64,000 bases of DNA, taken from the NCBI RefSeq assembly GCF_000744785.1, contig NZ_JQMO01000002.1, positions 2,046,001 to 2,110,000 of the forward strand. The letters run 5' to 3'. A program made the translations under genes and the position numbers. Below, in pieces: positions 34,294 to 42,237 of this stretch. Below the pieces are notes generated by a model. That model was not told the DNA's origin and searched no databases. It saw nothing but the letters and a program-made list of their open reading frames with translations. Position 1 is the stretch's first letter. Each line of letters begins with the position of its first letter. The stretch comes from Kitasatospora azatica KCTC 9699. Its GTDB lineage: Bacteria; Actinomycetota; Actinomycetes; Streptomycetales; Streptomycetaceae.

Positions 34294-34575
34294 TCAGAAG
34301 CCCTGCGCGGCAGCCTGGTCGGCGTACCGCATGGTGTGGTTCATCTCGTCCAGGATCTGGGCGCCCTTGGTGATGTCCTGGTGCATCTGGCCCTCGTTCT
34401 GCTGCACCGCGGTGAAGAACTGCTCGAACGCCTCCTTGTAGCTGCCGGAGTGGGCGCGCAGCGGGGTGAGCGTCTGGATCAGCTCGTCCAGGTTGTTCTG
34501 CATGCTCTGCGCCGCCTGCAGCAGGTCCTGGAAGGCGTTGTCGATCGACTCGTGATGGAGCTGGATGTTCGCCAC
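34294..34575 (-). CDS. WXG100-family (Esx-like) protein with SGS in place of WxG
   Basis: This 93-residue helical-hairpin protein has the size and shape of EsxA/EsxB: helix one (DNAFQDLLQAAQSMQNNLDELI), a turn, then helix two (EAFEQFFTAVQQNEGQMHQD). The turn where WxG normally sits reads HSGSYKEAF, so the Trp is missing while the small residues are kept. The C-terminus MRYADQAAAQGF lacks an obvious YxxxD/E. It lies 39 bp downstream of a second Esx-like gene, the usual heterodimer arrangement. It is the likely co-substrate or structural partner of the secretion machine encoded by the adjacent ecc genes. Confidence 0.82.
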   Translation of the reverse strand: MANIQLHHESIDNAFQDLLQAAQSMQNNLDELIQTLTPLRAHSGSYKEAFEQFFTAVQQNEGQMHQDITKGAQILDEMNHTMRYADQAAAQGF

Positions 34576-34614
34576 GGGGTGGCTCCTTTCGGACGGGAGG
34601 AGGGAAGGGAAGGG

Positions 34615-34959
34615 TCAGCCGTTGAGCGCGGAGTAGACGCCGTCCGAGGCACCCCAGTTGCCGCCGACCACGTGGGCGTCGTCCTCGGCCTTGGTGAGCA
34701 CCTTGCTCGCGGAGGCGGTGCTCTCCATCAGGTGCTCGACGGACCTCATGATCACCTTGTAGCGGTCCACCCAGTCGGTCACCCGGTCCTGGAAGGCGCT
34801 GCTGGCGCCGGAGACGTACTTGGCGGCGATCTCCTCGTTGATCCGCTCGACCGTCTGGCCGGCGGTGATCATGGCGGAGATCTGGTGCCCCAGGCCGGTC
34901 AGCGCCTGCTGCACGCTCTGGTCGTCGGTAGTGAGAAGGTTGCCGGTCGGGTCGGCCAT
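34615..34959 (-). CDS. WXG100-family (Esx-like) protein with VSG in place of WxG
   Basis: The ATG is preceded by AGGAGCC. The 114-residue product is a predicted helical hairpin: helix one around QALTGLGHQISAMITAG, then the turn KYVSGASSAFQDR where VSG replaces WxG, then a long second helix ending near ASKVLTKAEDDAHV. A Gly/Asn-rich tail (GGNWGASDGVYSALNG) follows. It is the first gene after eccB and forms a probable pair with the next Esx-like gene. A TGAAC-N16-ACCGTT promoter candidate and a GC-rich leader hairpin lie upstream, which would allow strong expression of the pair independent of eccB. Both loss of Trp and pairing are seen directly; secretion is inferred. Confidence 0.82.
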   Translation of the reverse strand: MADPTGNLLTTDDQSVQQALTGLGHQISAMITAGQTVERINEEIAAKYVSGASSAFQDRVTDWVDRYKVIMRSVEHLMESTASASKVLTKAEDDAHVVGGNWGASDGVYSALNG

Positions 34960-34983
34960 GGTGGCTCCTGTGTCGGGTCGGAC

Positions 34984-35006
34984 AGCCGGGGCGGCGGCCC
35001 CGGGCT
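34984..35006 (-). promoter_or_regulatory. GC-rich hairpin in the esx leader
   Basis: AGCCGGGGC (34984-34992) pairs with GCCCCGGGCT (34997-35006) with one bulged base and a 4-nt loop. It lies between the predicted start site of the esx transcript and its first codon. It could also end eccB transcripts. Confidence 0.4.
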
Positions 35007-35022
35007 GCTGTCTGCCGGGTAG

Positions 35023-35050
35023 AACGGTCCGCCCTGGCGAGCTGGTTCAG
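35023..35050 (-). promoter_or_regulatory. Candidate ECF promoter, CTGAAC-N16-ACCGTT, for the esx gene pair
   Basis: CTGAAC (35050-35045) is followed after 16 nt by ACCGTT (35028-35023) and then CTACCCGG, close to the AGACCCGG that follows the -10 boxes at eccC and eccD. The start codon is about 64 nt further on. Confidence 0.62.
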
Positions 35051-35063
35051 ATCTGACGGTTCG

Positions 35064-36491
35064 TCAACAGGCCGAGCCGGCAGGCGGTGTCGGCACTCCG
35101 GTGGCCGGTGCTGCCGGGTCCAGGGACGGACCGGTGGGCAGCAGGGCGAGCAGCGTGTCGGGGACGGCGGCCGGGGGCACGGAGGCGTAGCCGAGCTGCT
35201 TGGCGGCGGCCGCCGAGGGCACCGGGTACTTCACGCCGCCGTCCGTCACCAGGTACTCGGCGGCGCCCGGGCTGCCGCCCGCGAGGGTCGCGCGGACCAG
35301 CGCGCCGCCGCCGGGACGGACCGCGATCCGGTCGGCGGGGGTGCAGGAGGGGGCCACACCGGGCTGGGCAGTCGGGGACTGGCCGTCGAGGGCAGCGCTG
35401 TCCAGCACCGTGACCGAGGTGCGCGGCGCGGCGTCGGTGGTCGGGTGCAGGTCGGCGCAGAGCGCCTGGCCCGGGGCGGGGGTGACCAGTTCGGGCGGGT
35501 CGGCGGGCAGCGGGCTGCTCGGCGGGGCGGCGGCGGTGTGGGCGGCGAGATCGGCCGGGCCGATCGCGACGGGGGCGGGGGCGGCGTCGGCGTACGCGAC
35601 GCTCTGGGTGCGGGGGTCGCCGCGCAGCAGCGCGTACTGGAGCGCGCTGAGCGGGGCCAGGCCGGTGGTGGTGAGCACGTAGCGGGCGCCGCCGGGGGCC
35701 TCGAAGAGCTGGCCGACCCGGGTCTGCCGGGCGGCGAGCACCGGGCCGGGCGAGCCGCGCCCGGGGATGTCCGGGGCGGTCAGGTCGGGGCCGGCGGGCA
35801 GGGTGTCGAGGAAGGCGGCGCCGACCGGGAACGGGGTGACGGTCGCGCTGGTGTAACCAAGCGCTTGCTCAGCGCTGTTGTGGACGTCGACGCGCAGCCG
35901 GCGGCCCTGCCAGAGCAGGTACTGGGTGCTGTCGGGGGCGCTGACGAGCAGCGCCTGGGTGGGCGTGAGCGGGGCGCCCTCGGTCCGCGGGCCAATGGCC
36001 AGGGCGAGCTTCGCGGCCGCGCCGGCGGGCTCGGCGCAGGTGAGCCAGGTCTGCTGGGCGGCGAGCGCGGCAGCCGCCGGCAGCCCGTCGGGAGCACCGA
36101 GCAGGCCCACGGGTGCGCCGCGCTGCACGCTGCTGAGTGAGCGCTCGCTCACCTGCTGGACCGTCAACTGATCCCCCGCCAGCAGCTTCGCACTGGCCTG
36201 GTTGAGCACCGGGTGCAGCAGACCGCCGAGGTAGAGGTAGCGGGCGCCGGTCTCCTCGACCACGACCAGCGTGCCGGGCTTGGCCCACTCCGTGCTGCCG
36301 CCGGGCTTCAGCACCCCGATCACGGTCACCACCAGCGCGATCAACACGCCGAGCGCCAACCCGGCGACCGCCCCCCGGGTGGTCCGCCCGGTCGGTGTGT
36401 CCGGCGCGTCGGGCTCGGCCCGCAGCATGCCGGAGGCGAGCCTGCTCAGCACGAACAGATGCGCCTGCACCTGGTCGCGTCGGGACTGCAT
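35064..36491 (-). CDS. eccB: Type VII secretion membrane protein EccB
   Basis: The 475-residue protein starts at ATG behind GAGGAGAGG with the EccB opening MQSRRDQVQAHLFVLSRLASGMLR. A single membrane helix lies at about 45-68 (AGLALGVLIALVVTVIGVL). The rest is the extracytoplasmic repeat domain with typical EccB strands such as GTLVVVEETGARYLYL and LHPVLNQASAKLL. EccB is a core component of the ESX inner-membrane complex with EccC, EccD and, in mycobacteria, EccE. Usual length is about 480-500, so it is complete. It lies downstream of eccD across a repeat-filled 126-bp gap and is probably cotranscribed with it. Confidence 0.93.
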   Translation of the reverse strand: MQSRRDQVQAHLFVLSRLASGMLRAEPDAPDTPTGRTTRGAVAGLALGVLIALVVTVIGVLKPGGSTEWAKPGTLVVVEETGARYLYLGGLLHPVLNQASAKLLAGDQLTVQQVSERSLSSVQRGAPVGLLGAPDGLPAAAALAAQQTWLTCAEPAGAAAKLALAIGPRTEGAPLTPTQALLVSAPDSTQYLLWQGRRLRVDVHNSAEQALGYTSATVTPFPVGAAFLDTLPAGPDLTAPDIPGRGSPGPVLAARQTRVGQLFEAPGGARYVLTTTGLAPLSALQYALLRGDPRTQSVAYADAAPAPVAIGPADLAAHTAAAPPSSPLPADPPELVTPAPGQALCADLHPTTDAAPRTSVTVLDSAALDGQSPTAQPGVAPSCTPADRIAVRPGGGALVRATLAGGSPGAAEYLVTDGGVKYPVPSAAAAKQLGYASVPPAAVPDTLLALLPTGPSLDPAAPATGVPTPPAGSAC

Positions 36492-36537
36492 CCTGGCCTC
36501 TCCTCAACTCCCGGCCCACCCGGGCCACTCGCACCGA

Positions 36538-36598
36538 CCACCCACACCACCCACACCACCCGCACCACCCGGCCCTCGGCCCTCGGCCCGCGGCCCGT
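36538..36598. repeat. Compound tandem repeat in the eccD-eccB gap (9-bp x4, then 7-bp x4)
   Basis: CCACCCACA occurs twice (36538-36555), then CCACCCGCA and a partial fourth copy, followed directly by GGCCCTC, GGCCCTC, GGCCCGC and GGCCCGT (36571-36598). It is intergenic. Unit lengths and imperfect copies suggest slippage. Confidence 0.8.
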
Positions 36599-36617
36599 GA
36601 CCCCGCCGCTCAGGTGC

Positions 36618-38000
36618 TCAGCCGCTCATGCCGCGCATCGCGTGGTACACCCCGCAGACCAGCAGGGCCAACGGCAGCAGGGCCACCGCGCTCAGCGTGT
36701 GCAGCAGGTCGGCCGCGCGGCCCCAGTACGGGAGCAGGCGGCGCCCCGGTACCGTCCAGGCCGCGACCAGCAGCGCCAGCCCGAGCGCCAGCAGCCCGGC
36801 CAGGATCAGCAGCCGCCCGCCCGCCGACTGGGCCGCCGCCAGCCGCACACCGAGCAGCGCCACCCCGCCCACCCCGGGCAACAGCAGGACCAGCCGCTGC
36901 CGGATGCTGCCGATCGCCCGCCCGTGCAGCAGGAGCAGCACCGCCAACGCCCCGCCCTGGGCCGGCCCGGCCCAACCCGCGCCGAAGGCGAGCAGCACCA
37001 GGCTCACCGCGCAGACCACGCCGACCGCCGTGTAGAGCGCCATCAGGTAGTCGTCGGCGACCAGGCTGCGCGAGAGCACCCCGGGCGCCGGGAACGGTTC
37101 GATCCCCTCCTGCAGTTCGTCCGCGTTGCGCGGCAGCGCGGGCAGCCGCAGCCCGGAGAGCCGGAACGCGACCGAGGGCACGAAGGATCCGACCAGCACC
37201 GCCACCACCGCGATCACCGCAGCGAGTTGATCGACCGTCAGACCGCCGATGAGCAACGCCCCCGCCACCACCCCCACCACCGCGACCAGCACCACCCCGA
37301 GGAAGAGCGGCGCCCCGCCACCCACCGCCGCGAGTGCCAGCACCGCCGCCCCGGCGGCAGCCGAGGCGGCCGCCAGCACTCGGGCGCCGAGCAGTTCGTG
37401 GCCGGCCGGTCCGCCCGGCAGCAGCAGCGCGGCCAGCGCCAGGTAGGGCACGGCGGCGGCGCCCAGAGCGGTACCCGCGCCGGGGTCGGCCATCGCCCGC
37501 GAGGCGCTGGCGGCGCCGAGCAGCAGCAGCGCGGCGGTGACGGCGGCGGCCGCCTCGCGCGGTCCGGCCGCGCCGGGCAGGGCGAGCAGCACCAGTCCGC
37601 CGGCCAGGGCCAGCAGGGTCAGGCCGACGGCCAGGTGGTGGGTGAGTACCGGGCGCCAGCTGTCGCCGCGTTCGCGCATGCCGGTGGCCACGCCGTCCAC
37701 CAGGTCGTCGAAGTGCACCGGTGGCAGCGCGGCCCGGCGCGGCCGCAGGTGGAGCGCGTCGCCGTCGCGCAGTTCGAGCGCGTCGGCGGTCTGCTCCTCG
37801 TCGAGCGGTTCCTCGCCGAGCCGTTGGAGCACCCATCCGCCGTGCTCCAGGCCCTGTTCGGCCAGGTCGGCACCGGCGTGGCCGAGCACGGCGGGGAGCA
37901 GGTCGGCGAGCGGCACGTCGGCGGGCACGGCGAGTTCGAAGACCGACCCCGGCGCGTGGAACCTGAGCCGGCACAGTCCGGCCACGGCGCTACTGTTCAC
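36618..38000 (-). CDS. eccD: Type VII secretion membrane protein EccD
   Basis: This 460-residue protein has an N-terminal ubiquitin-like domain (residues 1 to about 95, with LCRLRFHAPGSVFELAVPADV) followed by about eleven hydrophobic membrane helices from residue 125 on, the EccD layout. EccD forms the large membrane vestibule of the ESX complex. The start is GTG 38000. There is no ribosome site in front of it; instead the proposed promoter (GTGAAC-N16-CCCGTA) ends only nine bases upstream, so the transcript would begin at or within a few bases of the GTG. Leaderless translation is common in actinobacteria and would explain the missing ribosome site. It heads the leftward T7SS gene series. 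Confidence 0.9.
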   Translation of the reverse strand: MNSSAVAGLCRLRFHAPGSVFELAVPADVPLADLLPAVLGHAGADLAEQGLEHGGWVLQRLGEEPLDEEQTADALELRDGDALHLRPRRAALPPVHFDDLVDGVATGMRERGDSWRPVLTHHLAVGLTLLALAGGLVLLALPGAAGPREAAAAVTAALLLLGAASASRAMADPGAGTALGAAAVPYLALAALLLPGGPAGHELLGARVLAAASAAAGAAVLALAAVGGGAPLFLGVVLVAVVGVVAGALLIGGLTVDQLAAVIAVVAVLVGSFVPSVAFRLSGLRLPALPRNADELQEGIEPFPAPGVLSRSLVADDYLMALYTAVGVVCAVSLVLLAFGAGWAGPAQGGALAVLLLLHGRAIGSIRQRLVLLLPGVGGVALLGVRLAAAQSAGGRLLILAGLLALGLALLVAAWTVPGRRLLPYWGRAADLLHTLSAVALLPLALLVCGVYHAMRGMSG

Positions 38001-38009
38001 GCCCGGGTC

Positions 38010-38037
38010 TACGGGCGCGGCCCCGGATCGCGTTCAC
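38010..38037 (-). promoter_or_regulatory. Candidate ECF promoter, GTGAAC-N16-CCCGTA, for eccD (leaderless)
   Basis: GTGAAC (38037-38032) is followed after 16 nt by CCCGTA (38015-38010). The sequence CCGTAGACCCGG at the -10 is identical to that at the divergent eccC promoter. The GTG start begins ten bases after the -10 box. Confidence 0.65.
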
Positions 38038-38085
38038 GCGGCACCGGATCGCGTGCACGCGGCATCCGACCGCGTGCACCAGTGC
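38023..38085. repeat. 21-bp tandem triplication between eccD and eccC
   Basis: Units begin at 38023, 38044 and 38065; units one and two differ at a single base, and unit three is diverged. The first unit contains the TGAAC box of the eccD promoter; in the other two the box is changed (GTTCAC to GTGCAC on the + strand). 21 bp equals two helical turns, so all copies face the same side of the DNA. Confidence 0.85.
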
Positions 38086-38114
38086 GGCCGGGTCCACCGC
38101 TGAGCCCGGCCCGC

Positions 38115-38129
38115 GTTCACCCGGTGAAC
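38115..38129. promoter_or_regulatory. 15-bp palindrome GTTCACCcGGTGAAC at the eccC -35 region
   Basis: GTTCACC (38115-38121) and GGTGAAC (38123-38129) form a perfect palindrome around one base. The right half is the eccC -35 box. A dimeric repressor binding here would block eccC; alternatively the left half is a coincidence. Confidence 0.5.
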
Positions 38130-38151
38130 CCGCCCCGCCGAAGCGTCCGTA
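38123..38151 (+). promoter_or_regulatory. Candidate ECF promoter, GGTGAAC-N16-TCCGTA, for eccC
   Basis: GGTGAAC (38123-38129) is followed after 16 nt by TCCGTA (38146-38151) and GACCCGG. The start codon lies 39 nt after the -10 box, with AAGGAG between. Confidence 0.65.
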
Positions 38152-38189
38152 GACCCGGGGGACAGCGCCGGCCAGTAAGGAGTCCAACG

Positions 38190-41100
38190 GTGAGTGTGGT
38201 CCTGGTCAACCGCACGGCTCGCCGCCCGGGGCCGGAAATGCCCGACGGCGAGATCCAGTTGCAGGAGCCGCCCGGGCTGCCGGAGCCGCAGGGCGGCATG
38301 GCGAGCATGATCAGCATGGCGCCGATGGCTCTCGGCTCGCTCTCCATGGTCTTCCTCTTCCTGCGCCCGGACGGCGGTGGCGGAGCGCTCACCTATGTGG
38401 CGATCGGCATGATGGCCCTCTCCGCGGTCGGCATGCTGGTCACCCAACTGATCCGGGGCTCCAGCGACCGCAAGCAGCAGCTGCGTGCCGAGCGCCGCGA
38501 CTACCTGCGCTACCTCTCGCAGATCCGCCGCCAGGTCCGCCGTTCGATCACCGGCCAGCAGGAGGCGCTGGCCTGGCGCCACCCGGCGCCGGAGGAGCTC
38601 GGCTCGCTGGTCGGCACCTCGCGTCTGTGGGAACGCCGGGCCGCCCACCCGGACTTCAGCGATGTGCGGATCGCCACCGGTCCGCAGCGTCTCTCGGTGC
38701 GACTCGCCCCGCTGGCCACCAAGCCGGTGGAGGATCTGGAGCCGCTCTGTGCGCACGCGCTGCGCCGCTTCATCCACGCCTACGGCACCGTGGCGGACCA
38801 GCCGGTGGCCATCCACCTGCGTGGGTTCGCCCAGCTGCTGCTGCGGTCTGACGATCCGTCGGCTTCGCGCGCGCTGGTCCGGGCGCTGCTGGCCTCGCTG
38901 GCCGTGGTGCACGGTCCGGACGAGCTGCGGATCGCCGTGGTCGCCGCCCCGGAGCAGCGCGCCGCCTGGGAGTGGGCCAAGTGGCTGCCGCACGCGCTGC
39001 ATCCGAGTGAGAGTGACGGCGCCGGTCCGGTGCGACTGGTGGCGAGCACCCTCGGCGAGGCCGAGCAGCTGCTCGGCGAGGAGTTCACCGGCCGGCCGGG
39101 CTACGAGCCGGACGCCGTGCCGCACCGCGACGAGCCGTTCACCGTCCTGGTGTTGGACAGCGCCGGCACCCACGGCGCGGGCCGGGCCGCCCTGGCCGGC
39201 TACCGCAACGCCGTGGTGATCGACCTGGCCGACTCGCTGGAGTGGAAGCCGTCCCGGACCACGTTGCGGCTGCGGATCGAGGCGGGCCGGCTGGCCATGA
39301 TCGGCGCCGACCGCAACCGCAAGGACACCGTCACCGAACTCGGCCGCCCCGACGCACTCTCGCTGCGCGCCGCCACCCGGCTGGCCGCCCGACTGGCCGG
39401 TTACCGGATCGGCGACGCGGTGGACGCGGGCGAGCCGCTGGCCACCGACTTCGACCTGACCGCCCTCCTCGGCATCCCCGATCTGCACCAGCTGGAGGTG
39501 GAGAAGCTCTGGGGCCGGCGTGGTCCGAGCGAGCGGCTGCGGGTCCCGCTCGGCCTCGGCGCCGACGGGCGCCCGGTCGATCTCGACCTCAAGGAGTCGG
39601 CACAGGGCGGTATGGGCCCGCACGGCATGCTGATCGGCGCCACCGGCTCCGGCAAGTCCGAGCTGCTGCGCACCCTGGTGCTGGCGCTCGCGCTCACCCA
39701 CTCCTCCGAGGTGCTCAACTTCGTCCTGGTCGACTTCAAGGGCGGCGCCACCTTCCTCGGCCTGGACGCGCTGCCGCACACCTCCGCGGTGATCACCAAC
39801 CTGGCCGACGAGGCCGCCCTGGTGGACCGGATGCGTGACGCCCTGCACGGCGAACTGGTGCGCCGCCAAGAGCTGTTGCGCTCGGCGGGCAACTACGCCT
39901 CGCTGCTGGAGTACGAGACGGCCCGCGCCGCCGGCACCCCGCTGGCACCACTGCCGACGCTCTTCGTGGTGGTCGACGAGTTCAGTGAACTGCTGGCCGC
40001 GCACCGGGACTTCATGGAGCTGTTCATCATGGTCGGGCGGCTCGGTCGCTCGCTGGGCGTCCATCTGCTGCTCGCCTCCCAGCGCTTGGACGAGGGGCGG
40101 ATGAACGCCCTGGAGTCGCACCTGTCCTACCGGATCGGCCTGCGCACCTTCTCCGCGATGGAGAGCCGCGGCGTACTCGGCGTGCCGGACGCGTACCAGT
40201 TGCCCTCGCAGCCGGGCAACGGCTTCCTGCGCAGCGACATCTCCACCCTGACCCGGTTCAAGGCGGCCTACGTCTCCGGCCCGTACCGGCCCAAGCGGCG
40301 ACCGGCCGTCCAGGCCGCCCTGGCCGGGCAGGTCGTCCCGTACAGCACCGGCTATGTGACGCCACGTCAGTCGGCCGCGCCGGTCGAGGAGGAGTCGGTC
40401 GCGACCGATGCGGGCTCGCTGCTGGAGATCGCCGCGGCCAGGCTGGACGATGCCGGGCCGCCCGCCCACCGGGTCTGGCTGCCGCCGCTGGACGTGCCGC
40501 CGACCCTGGACGAGCTGCTGCCACCGCTCGCCCCGCACCCCGAACGCGGCCTGACCGTCGACGGGTTGACCGGACACGGCACACTGACCGTGCCGGTCGG
40601 CGTGGTCGACCGCCCGTTCCACCAGCTGCGTGACCTGATGACCGCCGACCTGTCCGGGGCCGGCGGCCACGTCGGCATCGCCGGCGCCCCGCAGAGCGGC
40701 AAGTCCACCCTGCTGCGCACCCTGATCAGCTCCCTGGCGCTGACCCACACCCCGGCCGAAGTCCAGTTCTACTGCCTGGACTTCGGCGGTGGCACGCTCG
40801 CCGGCCTGCGCGGCCTGCCGCACCTGGGCTCGGTCACCGGACGGCACGACGGCGAACGGGTGCTGCGCACCGTCGCGGAGATCAACGCGATCATCACCCG
40901 CCGCGAGAAGTACTTCGCCGAGCTGGGCATCGACTCGGTCGCCACCTTCCGCCGCCGCAAGGCCGAGGGCGCCCTGCCGGACGACCCGCACGGGGACGTC
41001 TTCCTGGTCATCGACGGCTGGAACACCCTGCGCCAGGAGTTCAACGACCTGGTCCAGCCGCTCACCCTGATCTCCCAGCGCGGCATCAACTACGGCGTCC

Positions 41101-42143
41101 ACCTGATGATCGCCACCACCCGCTGGGGCGAGATCTCCGGCGGCCTGCGCGACCAGTTGCAGACCAGGTTCGAGCTGCGGCTCGGCGACGCCGTCGACTC
41201 GGTGATCAACATGCGGGCGGCCGCCAAGGTGCCCAAGCTCCCCGGGCGCGGCCTGACCGAGGAGCAGCTGCACTTCCTGACCGCCCTGCCGCGGATCGAC
41301 GGCTCCGGCCGCACCGAGGACCTCGCCGAGGGCATCGCCGACCTGGTGGACGCGATCGGCGAGCACTGGACCGGCCCCCGGGCCCCCGAGGTGCGGATGC
41401 TCCCGCTGGTCCTGGACGCCGCCGAACTTCCGCCCCCCGAAGGCCGGTTGCGGGCACCGATCGGCCTGGAGGACACCGAGGTCGCGCCGCTGTGGCACGA
41501 CTTCGAGGAGAACCCGCACCTGCTGGTGATCGGCGACACCGAATCCGGCAAGACCAACCTGCTGAAGCTGCTGATCAGTTCGATCACCACCGGGTACACG
41601 CCCGCCGAGGCCCGGATCATGCTGGTGGACTACCGCCGCGAACTCTACGAGGCGGTACCGCAGGAGTACCGCCTCGGCTACGCCGTCGCGGTGGACATGC
41701 TGCGCCAGATCGTGGACGGCGCGGCGCGCGCGATGAAGAACCGGATCCCGCCCGCGGACATCACCCCGGCTCGGCTCAAGCTGCGCGACTGGTGGGACGG
41801 ACCCGAACTCTTCATCCTGGTCGACGACTACGACCTGCTCGCCGCGGGCAGCGGCGCGCACCCGTTCGCCCCGGTGCTCGACCACCTCGCCCAGGGCGCG
41901 GAGATCGGACTGCACCTGATCGTCGCGCGCGGCGCCAACGGCGCCGGCCGAGGGCTGGGAGACCCGCTGCTGCGCAAGCTCCAGGAGATCAACTCCCCGG
42001 CGCTGCTGCTCTCCTGCCCGCCCTCGGAGGGGTACCTGTTCGGCAATGTGAAACCGCGTCAGCTGCCGGTGGGCCGGGGCCTGTACATCACCCGGCGGCG
42101 CACGGTGCAGGTCCAGACGGGAGCGATGGGCAAGGGCGAGTGA
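38190..42143 (+). CDS. eccC: Type VII secretion ATPase EccC
   Basis: The GTG at 38190 has AAGGAG at 38177-38182 and gives 1317 residues, the usual size of a one-chain EccC; the frame is open far upstream but that stretch overlaps other genes. After a short cytoplasmic start come two membrane helices (about 30-90). Three FtsK/SpoIIIE-type ATPase domains follow, with Walker A GATGSGKSE (about 483), GAPQSGKST (about 832) and GDTESGKTN (about 1115), all keeping the Lys. Walker B strands are LFVVVDEF, VFLVIDGW and LFILVDDY, so domain one looks most complete. EccC drives export and recognises Esx signals. It is divergent from eccD and followed by a 742-residue partner gene. Confidence 0.95.
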   Translation: MSVVLVNRTARRPGPEMPDGEIQLQEPPGLPEPQGGMASMISMAPMALGSLSMVFLFLRPDGGGGALTYVAIGMMALSAVGMLVTQLIRGSSDRKQQLRAERRDYLRYLSQIRRQVRRSITGQQEALAWRHPAPEELGSLVGTSRLWERRAAHPDFSDVRIATGPQRLSVRLAPLATKPVEDLEPLCAHALRRFIHAYGTVADQPVAIHLRGFAQLLLRSDDPSASRALVRALLASLAVVHGPDELRIAVVAAPEQRAAWEWAKWLPHALHPSESDGAGPVRLVASTLGEAEQLLGEEFTGRPGYEPDAVPHRDEPFTVLVLDSAGTHGAGRAALAGYRNAVVIDLADSLEWKPSRTTLRLRIEAGRLAMIGADRNRKDTVTELGRPDALSLRAATRLAARLAGYRIGDAVDAGEPLATDFDLTALLGIPDLHQLEVEKLWGRRGPSERLRVPLGLGADGRPVDLDLKESAQGGMGPHGMLIGATGSGKSELLRTLVLALALTHSSEVLNFVLVDFKGGATFLGLDALPHTSAVITNLADEAALVDRMRDALHGELVRRQELLRSAGNYASLLEYETARAAGTPLAPLPTLFVVVDEFSELLAAHRDFMELFIMVGRLGRSLGVHLLLASQRLDEGRMNALESHLSYRIGLRTFSAMESRGVLGVPDAYQLPSQPGNGFLRSDISTLTRFKAAYVSGPYRPKRRPAVQAALAGQVVPYSTGYVTPRQSAAPVEEESVATDAGSLLEIAAARLDDAGPPAHRVWLPPLDVPPTLDELLPPLAPHPERGLTVDGLTGHGTLTVPVGVVDRPFHQLRDLMTADLSGAGGHVGIAGAPQSGKSTLLRTLISSLALTHTPAEVQFYCLDFGGGTLAGLRGLPHLGSVTGRHDGERVLRTVAEINAIITRREKYFAELGIDSVATFRRRKAEGALPDDPHGDVFLVIDGWNTLRQEFNDLVQPLTLISQRGINYGVHLMIATTRWGEISGGLRDQLQTRFELRLGDAVDSVINMRAAAKVPKLPGRGLTEEQLHFLTALPRIDGSGRTEDLAEGIADLVDAIGEHWTGPRAPEVRMLPLVLDAAELPPPEGRLRAPIGLEDTEVAPLWHDFEENPHLLVIGDTESGKTNLLKLLISSITTGYTPAEARIMLVDYRRELYEAVPQEYRLGYAVAVDMLRQIVDGAARAMKNRIPPADITPARLKLRDWWDGPELFILVDDYDLLAAGSGAHPFAPVLDHLAQGAEIGLHLIVARGANGAGRGLGDPLLRKLQEINSPALLLSCPPSEGYLFGNVKPRQLPVGRGLYITRRRTVQVQTGAMGKGE

Positions 42144-42237
42144 ACCCTGCGACCGGCCGGCCTCGTACACCTGGTGGAGCGCCTGACCAGGTCCGGACTC
42201 CGCAATGCCGTCCCGCAGCAGAACGGAGGGCCGGGCA

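Noticed and set aside
36538..38085. Intergenic tandem repeats as a CRISPR array
   Set aside because: Units are 7-21 bp and contiguous, with no unique spacers and no cas genes.
38115..38129. The eccC palindrome as a BldD site
   Set aside because: Half-sites TCAC/GTGA are present, but only three bases lie between them, against five in the BldD consensus as I remember it.
36213..38189. Upstream extension of the eccC reading frame by 659 codons
   Set aside because: It overlaps eccD and eccB in antisense and encodes low-complexity Gln/Arg/Pro sequence. AAGGAG and the proposed promoter place the start at 38190.
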